From CAZTZL01 sp964537715 (GTDB lineage Bacteria; Zhuqueibacterota; QNDG01; DSAB01), in the NCBI GenBank assembly GCA_964537715.1, contig CAZIAH010000005.1:7562-71561 (forward strand): 64,000 nt of DNA, written 5' to 3'. This document shows, one piece after another, positions 44,469 to 51,245 of the stretch (position 1 is the stretch's first letter; each line of letters begins with the position of its first letter). The notes under the pieces are model-generated. The model made no database searches. It was not told the origin of the DNA and saw only the letters and a program-made list of their open reading frames with translations. Made by a program: the position numbers and the translations under genes.

Positions 44469-47440
44469 TGACCAATTCCTCGAGAATTATAAACTTCGAT
44501 TTCCACAATGCCCAACATGCCTTTACCTTCGTTTTCACGCATGGAAATTTCGGCTGCCTGTTTTGCAGGATCGAGTTCCTCATACTCGTAGCCGTCCTTG
44601 TCAGAATGGGTGCCTGTTAATTCAATTTTTAAATGCTTGCCTTTTGCACTATGACACGAAATTGTAATGTAACCAAGGCTTTTGTCTGTATTCCCTGCAT
44701 ATACTTGTTTACCATCAACGCTCATACGAACCGGATAGGTGCGACGACGCCAGTTATCAAGCTTCAGAACGACTTCATCAATTTTAGAAGGCGTATCAAA
44801 TTCATATTCAATCCACCCGGTTTTAATATTTCCATCGTTCGTCCATTTTGTCAGTTCATTATCGTCATAAGAGAAACGAGTTTGTTCAGGATTTGAACCG
44901 GCAGTTGCACTAATAATTTTAACTGGATCGCGGGTTACTTTGAATGATTGTCCCGCAGGTGTTGGTCCACGGTCGAGATAAGAAGCCAATTCAGTTCCCG
45001 GAATATTTTCCGACAATCCGTCCACCACTTTGACCGGGTTGGTTTTAATCTGAATGGAAGCAGATTCGAGACCAGGTGATTTTGCTGACAGTTTAATTAT
45101 ACCGGGTTTCGTGGCTGAGCGAATAAGAATACGATTGACACCTAATTCAACAGGTAAAGTTTTCGACAGGATATAATTGTCCGGTCCCTGGGCAATTCCC
45201 CCAAGCCATTCGGCAGGTCCTTCAAGTTCAAAGTCAATCTTATTAAAAGCGATGGGATTACGGTCTCCATTTTTGTCAACCACTTCCACATCAACCAGAA
45301 CCAGATCAGCACCATTGGCCAGCATGCCACCAGGTGCAACGTGGGGAGTTAATTTTATCTTTACAGGATCGCCTGTCGTTTTCTTTTGTGCTGAGCAAAG
45401 CTTATTACCATCTTTGTCATAACCGATCGCTTCAATTTTGCCCGGCTTAAATTCAACATCTTTAAACATATAGAGAAATCGATATTGCTGTTTGCCAAAT
45501 CCCAAAGATTGACCATTGACAAACAGCTCAACCTTGTCCGCGCTGGATGCCACATAAATATCCTTAACCACACCTGTTTGATAATTCCAGTGTCCCATAA
45601 TATGAATCCGCGGGACTTCATTTTCCACCCAGCCATCCCACATCACCTGGTTGCAGAAATAATTGTCCTTCGGAATACGCATGGGATCAACCTCACCGCT
45701 ACGGCGATAGTTTTCAGCGCCGCGATGGTGCGTATTTGTGTCCGAAAATATGATATTTACACCACCGGCACTCACACGTTTGCCTGTTCCAGGACGCGCC
45801 AGCCAATAGTCATACCAGCGCATGATATCTTCAATAGCATGTGAATCCTGGTTGCGATTGTACCGGTAAGCCGGTTTGTTGCGATATAAAGGGCCTTCGC
45901 CATCTTTGTGATAGGGCGGACTATATTCATCCCAGTACTTTCTCAACCCTTCATCCCGGGAATATTCCATCGCCCAAAATGGAATACCCGCGCTTTTGTT
46001 AATATAGAGCATTTCACCGCCATATTCGGCGACTTGACTATCAAGCATTTCACGGGAACCGATGGCACGACCTCCATAAGGATCGTATTGGTCGCGGAGA
46101 TCTTTTAATTCCTGCATATGTTTTTCAGAGATAGACTTGTTGCCCCCCTCAAAAAAAAGGATGCTTGGATTGTTGCGGTTGTAAATAATCGCATCGCGCA
46201 TCAATTCCACACGTTGTTCCCATTGCCTTCCGTTCACATCACTTTCGGCGTCTCCCGCAGGCATCGCTTCAATCAATCCCACCCGGTCACAAGATTCGAC
46301 ATCCTGTTTCCAGGGAGTGACATGCATCCAACGCACTAAATTTCCATTTCCCACCACAATCAACCGATTGCTAAAATCGCTGAGCCATGGGGGCACCGAC
46401 ATCCCCACAGCCGGCCATTCGTTGCTTGTGCGCTGGGCATATCCCTTCACCATCAGTACTCTGTCATTGAGGCGAATCAAGCCGTTTCCAAACTCGGTTT
46501 TACGGAATCCGGTTCGTGTCTTGACCTCATCCACCGTTTCGCCCTTAATTTTTAAACGGGTGAATACGTCATAAAGATAGCCATACCCCCAACTCCAGAA
46601 GTGTAGATCGTCGACTTCAGCGCTGGCCTTAACCGTCTTTGTGCCACCGGGAGAAACCAAAGTTTGCCCGCCATTGATGGTTTTTATGATATGGCCTTCC
46701 ATATCTTTGATTACTGCTTCAAACTCAAACGTTTTGGCTGCGGGATATTCATTTCTGGCTTGTGCCGTTGCAGTAACTGTTGCTTTACGGGCCTGTATGT
46801 TAATATCCCGCGCGAAAATATAAACACCTTCAGTACCCAGCGTGGAATATAACGGCAGTGTCTGGTACAATTTGTCTGTGACATGAAGCCATACATTCTT
46901 TGGGATGCCGCCATAATTCGCATTGAAGTTATCATTATTCCATTGGAATAGTGTATTGTAATATTTTTCTTTGTAGTTCCAATCATTGTCTATGCGGACG
47001 GCTATGACATTTTCTGCAGGATATGATTTTATGAGGTCAGTTATGTCAAATCCAAACGCCATCACACCATTTTCATGCCGTCCGATAAAAATGCCATTGA
47101 GATAAAATTTCCCGTCCTGTCTTATCCCCTCAAATTCCAGGAATACTTTTTTTCCCTTATTTGATTCAGGGATTTTAAAATGCTTCCGATACCAGGCAAT
47201 ACCTGTGGATAAATTATGAATATCAAGTTTGAACGCTTCTTCCTGATTCCAGGCATAGGGCAGGCTGACCGATTTCCAATCGCTATCGTTAAAGTCAGTA
47301 CTTTCAGCACCTTTAGGATCGCCGACAACTATTTTCCAATTCGGATTAAAGTTGTATTTCACCCGATTGTTTGCGAATAAAATTGTAGTCACAAAAAAGC
47401 AAATTACAAAAAATAATAATATTTGTAATGCTTTTGGCAT
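44465..47440 (-). CDS. GH2-like protein with altered acid/base position and C-terminal discoidin-like domain
   Basis: Signal peptide (1-23), sugar-binding domain (SVSLPYAWNQEEAF, VFLEFEGIRQDGKFYLNGIFIGRHENG), Ig-like domain, TIM barrel, and C-terminal Ig-like plus F5/8 (discoidin)-like domain (SYDDNELTKWTNDGNIKTGWIEYEF split as KTGWIEYEF). At the GH2 acid/base position, the usual NE is replaced: PSILFFEGGNKS has Lys435, with Glu431 four residues earlier. A nucleophile candidate remains in FWAMEYS (Glu492). The enzyme may therefore use another acid, belong to a divergent GH2 subfamily, or be non-catalytic. It overlaps the GH115 gene by 4 bases, suggesting the two act on the same side group. 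Substrate unknown. Confidence 0.85.
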   Translation of the reverse strand: MPKALQILLFFVICFFVTTILFANNRVKYNFNPNWKIVVGDPKGAESTDFNDSDWKSVSLPYAWNQEEAFKLDIHNLSTGIAWYRKHFKIPESNKGKKVFLEFEGIRQDGKFYLNGIFIGRHENGVMAFGFDITDLIKSYPAENVIAVRIDNDWNYKEKYYNTLFQWNNDNFNANYGGIPKNVWLHVTDKLYQTLPLYSTLGTEGVYIFARDINIQARKATVTATAQARNEYPAAKTFEFEAVIKDMEGHIIKTINGGQTLVSPGGTKTVKASAEVDDLHFWSWGYGYLYDVFTRLKIKGETVDEVKTRTGFRKTEFGNGLIRLNDRVLMVKGYAQRTSNEWPAVGMSVPPWLSDFSNRLIVVGNGNLVRWMHVTPWKQDVESCDRVGLIEAMPAGDAESDVNGRQWEQRVELMRDAIIYNRNNPSILFFEGGNKSISEKHMQELKDLRDQYDPYGGRAIGSREMLDSQVAEYGGEMLYINKSAGIPFWAMEYSRDEGLRKYWDEYSPPYHKDGEGPLYRNKPAYRYNRNQDSHAIEDIMRWYDYWLARPGTGKRVSAGGVNIIFSDTNTHHRGAENYRRSGEVDPMRIPKDNYFCNQVMWDGWVENEVPRIHIMGHWNYQTGVVKDIYVASSADKVELFVNGQSLGFGKQQYRFLYMFKDVEFKPGKIEAIGYDKDGNKLCSAQKKTTGDPVKIKLTPHVAPGGMLANGADLVLVDVEVVDKNGDRNPIAFNKIDFELEGPAEWLGGIAQGPDNYILSKTLPVELGVNRILIRSATKPGIIKLSAKSPGLESASIQIKTNPVKVVDGLSENIPGTELASYLDRGPTPAGQSFKVTRDPVKIISATAGSNPEQTRFSYDDNELTKWTNDGNIKTGWIEYEFDTPSKIDEVVLKLDNWRRRTYPVRMSVDGKQVYAGNTDKSLGYITISCHSAKGKHLKIELTGTHSDKDGYEYEELDPAKQAAEISMRENEGKGMLGIVEIEVYNSRGIGQ

Positions 47441-47451
47441 TAGCTACTCCA

Positions 47452-47471
47452 TGAAACACCAAAGTGTTTCA
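47452..47471 (-). other. intercistronic 8-bp hairpin before GH2 start
   Basis: TGAAACAC at 47452-47459 pairs with GTGTTTCA at 47464-47471 around a 4-base loop. It lies between the CE12 stop and the GH2 ribosome-binding site (GGAGTAG). It has no T-run, so an RNA-stability or processing role fits better than termination. Confidence 0.45.
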
Positions 47472-47477
47472 GCAGAA

Positions 47478-49094
47478 TTATTGTGGTTCAACAACTTTTA
47501 AATATTTCTTTAAATCGAGTCCTTCGGTTGATTTTATCACTTCTGAAATAATTGCCGCATTCACCTGGGCTCCCGCCGCATTGGTATGTGTGGTTTCATC
47601 TCCGTCAAAATAGAGGGCAGTTACCCGTTCCTTACCAATATGATCATAATGATCGGCTATTAACTTATTCAAGGGGATAAAATATGCTCCTTCCTGCTCG
47701 GCCGCTTGTTCAGCCCATTGGGCATAGCTGTCCACTGAACGATTGATTTTGCCATCAGTCCAGTGGTTGCGTGGAATGAGCGAACACACAATAGGTGTGG
47801 CGCCTTTGGCTTTGATTTCTTTTATATATTGGCGTATGTACCAGCCGTAGCTATGCACAATTTCGTGTTCGCCGGTGAGCATATTATCGATTTCTTCGGT
47901 CTCTTCGCCGTTACCTTTAATAGTACCGCGCGCGCGGCGATCATCGTTAATCGTACTGGAATCATTATGTCCGAATTGCATGATAACAAAATCACCCTTT
48001 TTTAATTTGGGATAGACTTTGTCCCAAAATCCCAGGCTTCGAAAGGTACGGCTACTCGTGCCACCCCAGGCTTTGTTTTCGACATTCAGACGGGTCCGAT
48101 CGAAAAAGTCCGCAATAGGTGCTCCCCAACCCCATTGGCCATTGGAGCCATCTCCTTTCGTACCGTTCCTGACGGTAGAGTTACCAATTGTATAGAGTGT
48201 AGGCTTTGTAGGTTCTGATACTGGCTGTACATCCGGCATCCATGGGGCAGTCAACCAATTCTTTACCTGCTCTACCATCACATTTGGGCCATATGCATTG
48301 ACACTTTGCCCAAGGTCAGACAGCATTTGAGTTAGTGGACTCTTTACCGCTTTCAGCCCGGAAACAAGGATGGCTGCGTTAAGAAAGGCGCCTTCCGGCT
48401 TATTGTGGGTATGGTCTTTAGGAAAAAATTCCCTGACGCGAATGGGCCCAAGTAGTTCATACTGGTCCGCGATCATATTACGCAGATCAATGAATGTGAC
48501 CTGAGTACCTACGGCGACTTCTTTGGCTAGGGTACAAAAAATGTTTTGTCGTTCTATCTTTCCATCAGGCCAGACATTGCGGGCTGTCATGCTCAGTACA
48601 ATGGGAATAGCGCCCTTTTCTTTTGTTTCATTAATCATTTTACGCATGTACCAGCCAAATGTATGGACAATCTCGTGTTTTCCGGTTTTTAAATTATCTA
48701 TCTCAAGAGTTTCATCTCCCAGGCTTGGAATAGAACCTCGTGCCCTGCTGCTGTCATTAATCTGACCGGCGTCGTTATGACCAAATTGAATCAGAACATA
48801 GTCACCCGGTCTGAGTTCACTATGGATATCTTCCCACAAACCTTCAGTTATAAACGTACGGCTACTACGGCCGGCTTTCGCCATATTTACAACCGTCAAT
48901 TTTTCTGAATCAAAATATTTTTGCAGGTGACTGCCCCAACCATTCTCCGCTTCGTTTTTTGCGGTAGAATTTCCGGCAATGAATAACTTAGTTCCATTGT
49001 TATCGGATTGTATTGATGTTTTTTGAGATGTTGCTGATACATCCGCCAGAGTACTGAACAGAAAACCCATTAAAAAGCAAATAAACCAATGCAT
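47478..49094 (-). CDS. rhamnogalacturonan acetylesterase with two CE12 (SGNH) domains
   Basis: Secreted protein with two complete SGNH-hydrolase domains in tandem. Domain 1 (about 35-250): LFIAGNSTAKN (Ser43), AKAGRSSRTF, LIQFGHNDAG, KDHTHNKPEGA (Asp227, His230). Domain 2 (about 298-530): YTIGNSTVRN (Ser306), AWGGTSSRTF, IMQFGHNDSS and DETTHTNAAGA near the end. All catalytic blocks are present in both, with GNS in place of the common GDS. CE12 enzymes remove acetyl groups from galacturonate of RG-I, opening it to lyases. The two domains are similar in protein but not near-identical in DNA, so the duplication is old. It starts the CE12-GH2-GH115-PL11 run. Confidence 0.92.
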   Translation of the reverse strand: MHWFICFLMGFLFSTLADVSATSQKTSIQSDNNGTKLFIAGNSTAKNEAENGWGSHLQKYFDSEKLTVVNMAKAGRSSRTFITEGLWEDIHSELRPGDYVLIQFGHNDAGQINDSSRARGSIPSLGDETLEIDNLKTGKHEIVHTFGWYMRKMINETKEKGAIPIVLSMTARNVWPDGKIERQNIFCTLAKEVAVGTQVTFIDLRNMIADQYELLGPIRVREFFPKDHTHNKPEGAFLNAAILVSGLKAVKSPLTQMLSDLGQSVNAYGPNVMVEQVKNWLTAPWMPDVQPVSEPTKPTLYTIGNSTVRNGTKGDGSNGQWGWGAPIADFFDRTRLNVENKAWGGTSSRTFRSLGFWDKVYPKLKKGDFVIMQFGHNDSSTINDDRRARGTIKGNGEETEEIDNMLTGEHEIVHSYGWYIRQYIKEIKAKGATPIVCSLIPRNHWTDGKINRSVDSYAQWAEQAAEQEGAYFIPLNKLIADHYDHIGKERVTALYFDGDETTHTNAAGAQVNAAIISEVIKSTEGLDLKKYLKVVEPQ

Positions 49095-49201
49095 TTGTAT
49101 ACTTATTATTAATTTTATATTTTTTATTTCTATTATTTATTCTCAATTAACGGAGAAGGATTTATGACCACTAATAGTATCGAGGACACAGACTCCCTTC
49201 G

Positions 49202-49215
49202 TCCCGCATGCGGGA
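49202..49215. repeat. 14-bp perfect palindrome
   Basis: TCCCGCATGCGGGA between the CE12 start and the beta-helix stop. GC-rich in an AT-rich spacer; it may be part of a second hairpin, a protein site or a small dispersed repeat. No further copy was noticed in the window. Confidence 0.4.
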
Positions 49216-49249
49216 TTAGGACAGGTTTGATCACAATAAAAACAGAATT

Positions 49250-49289
49250 GCCTGTTGTTAATTGGTTTTATACCAATCAACAACAGGCG
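49250..49289 (-). terminator. terminator of the beta-helix gene
   Basis: GCCTGTTGTT at 49250-49259 pairs with AACAACAGGC at 49280-49289, continued inward by ATTGGT/ACCAAT with one bulge. On the minus strand a T-rich stretch (CTGTTTTTATT) follows. It lies shortly after the stop of the gene at 49318-51024, so transcription into the CE12 gene would need read-through or its own promoter in the 223-base spacer 49095-49317. Confidence 0.8.
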
Positions 49290-49317
49290 TTAAGTAAATA
49301 CTACCGAGAGTATTCCC

Positions 49318-51024
49318 TTACTTGAGCAGCATTAATTTCTTGCTCATTACAGTATTACCTGATTTTAGTCTATATAAATATAGACCGCTAGGTAAATGTG
49401 TTGCGTTGAATTCCACAGTATAGCTGCCAGCCAAACGATATTCATCAACGAGTGTTGTAACAGCCTGTCCCGTAAGATTATAAACAACCAGCTTCACTTT
49501 GCCATTTACAGGAACCGTAAAGCGAATATTGGTAGTCGGGTTAAATGGGTTAGGATAGTTTTGGGCGAGGTCAAAAACTCTGGCTACCTTAGCACCTTTT
49601 TTAACTGACACGACATCTTCAGGCTTTATTTTCGCTGATTCTTCATCACCAGGAACATAAACATACGTTGCATTTACCATTGAATCCCGCAATGCTGCAA
49701 TATATGCATCTCTGTTAGCCAGATAAGTGGCTTTGTCATTCGGGTACCAGTTTAAGTCACCAAGTGGCAGTCCATCCGTACCGGCTGTCTGCAGATAGGT
49801 ATTTGAATAGCTTAAATCCATATCCGGCGGCCAGTTTAAAGTTGGCAGACCAGTAGTTGGATCCCAGGTTACAGGTGGTGTAATACGCCAATCCGGGTAA
49901 TGAGTCTCGTCTGTCCAATTAGCCAAATCCCATCCACACATACTATCGATTTTACTCGGATCATTAGTAAACCCGATATCAAATTGCCAGTAGTTTTTAC
50001 CTATTGTAAAGTTATCATCTTCAGTAATAGTCGTGTCAACACCTGTATCCCATAAAAAACATTGAATTACATGAGCAGAATCATCCGCCCTTAGAGGGTT
50101 AATTGTATTGTCCCAATATTCTGGAAAAGCAGGATCCAGATAAAATAAGTTGCTTCCTTCATATAGTGAAAGAGAATCAAGTTGATTTTCTACATCATAA
50201 AAATGATCCCATGTTGTAAAAGGTGCTTCATAATGGTTAGTCCTTAAATCACGTCCTCTCCAGCTCCAGTTATAATAAATATTGTTTGCCTGTAGCCCTT
50301 CTAACCAATGAAGTTCATGACCGTTTACCTGTTGATTACAAACGGTATTATGTATCTCGGTCATTTTTGAAGTAAAAAAGTTACCGCCATTACCCAGCAT
50401 TCTAGCTGCATTAAAAACGGTATTATTTTCGAACGTTAGCTGCGTACAGGCAGCATCCAAACGGAAAGGCATACCTCCAAATGGTGAACCGCCCCTTCGA
50501 TCACCATTTATAAAAACACAGTTGGTAATCGTGATTTCATCAGTTGGACCTGTACTTCTAGTACAGTGATCTCTATGGTCGGAGAATGCGCAATTATCCC
50601 ACACAATTTTGTAACCACCGTAATTGCGAACAAAAGATGAGATATTTACATCATTGGGATGAAGTCCAGTTAGTAGGATATTTTTTAGCGTTGCACTTCC
50701 TCCTTCTCTAAGGTTAATCATATCTCTTGCCGAGCCGTCAGATGCAGGTGTTTGGAAAAATACAGGCGGTGTGGCGTCATGCAATATCCAGCCATTATCA
50801 GGACCTTCTATTACCAAGTCAAAATCACATTCTAAAGTCCCGTCAAAAGCATAGTATGTACCGCTTTCTACTTTATAAACTGAGTGCGCCTGTGTACCAT
50901 CTGCCAGTGTGTCTGCATTAATTTGCGCATTGACAAACTGCTGTGGATCAAGTGTTAATTCCTGGGCTGCGACAGTTCCAAGCCCTAAAAAAAATACCAG
51001 CATTATTGTCATTAATTTGTTCAT
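49318..51024 (-). CDS. secreted parallel beta-helix protein with sorting domain (pectate-lyase-like or glycan-binding)
   Basis: The start is ATG 51024, with GGAGG upstream, giving signal peptide MNKLMTIMLVFFLGLGTVAAQ. A right-handed beta-helix (about 25-400) has repeated short strands (ATLKNILLTGLH, KIVWDNCAFSDHRDHC, EITITNCVFINGD, QLTFENNTVFN) and ends with DGLPLGDLNWYP, a phrase I associate with DUF5123/DUF4957-type surface proteins of polysaccharide loci. The tail carries NYPNPFNPTTNIRFTVP. No lyase catalytic triad is obvious, so it could be a divergent pectate lyase or a non-catalytic binder. It follows the TonB receptor and has a long leader with two repeat units. Confidence 0.75.
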   Translation of the reverse strand: MNKLMTIMLVFFLGLGTVAAQELTLDPQQFVNAQINADTLADGTQAHSVYKVESGTYYAFDGTLECDFDLVIEGPDNGWILHDATPPVFFQTPASDGSARDMINLREGGSATLKNILLTGLHPNDVNISSFVRNYGGYKIVWDNCAFSDHRDHCTRSTGPTDEITITNCVFINGDRRGGSPFGGMPFRLDAACTQLTFENNTVFNAARMLGNGGNFFTSKMTEIHNTVCNQQVNGHELHWLEGLQANNIYYNWSWRGRDLRTNHYEAPFTTWDHFYDVENQLDSLSLYEGSNLFYLDPAFPEYWDNTINPLRADDSAHVIQCFLWDTGVDTTITEDDNFTIGKNYWQFDIGFTNDPSKIDSMCGWDLANWTDETHYPDWRITPPVTWDPTTGLPTLNWPPDMDLSYSNTYLQTAGTDGLPLGDLNWYPNDKATYLANRDAYIAALRDSMVNATYVYVPGDEESAKIKPEDVVSVKKGAKVARVFDLAQNYPNPFNPTTNIRFTVPVNGKVKLVVYNLTGQAVTTLVDEYRLAGSYTVEFNATHLPSGLYLYRLKSGNTVMSKKLMLLK

Positions 51025-51041
51025 CACATCCTCCATTTTAT

Positions 51042-51209
51042 GTGTTAGATTAGCTGTTTACGAAATTGGTTCCTCTAATCTATTACAATTAATTCTATAT
51101 CACATATCACCTCCTTCATGCTTTTAGTTTTGAGCGTGTTAGATTAGCCGATTACGAAATTGGTTCCTCTAATCTGTTACAATTAATTCTATGTCACATA
51201 TCACCTCCT
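51042..51209 (-). promoter_or_regulatory. 5' leader with two 74-bp direct repeats, each with a strong ribosome-binding site and hairpin
   Basis: Copies at 51042-51115 and 51136-51209 (offset 94) differ at only a few bases. On the minus strand each begins with AGGAGGTGATATGTGA, an excellent ribosome-binding site followed at once by ATG TGA (start-stop), and later has AGATTAG/CTAATCT arms that can pair around a 21-base loop. The pair precedes the beta-helix gene. Ribosome docking to protect the transcript, or an RNA switch, are possible roles. Confidence 0.65.
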
Positions 51210-51245
51210 GTATACTTAAGGTTTGAATGGAAAATATATATATTG

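Noticed and set aside
49202..49215. transposon end
   Set aside because: A lone 14-bp palindrome without a partner, target duplication or transposase.
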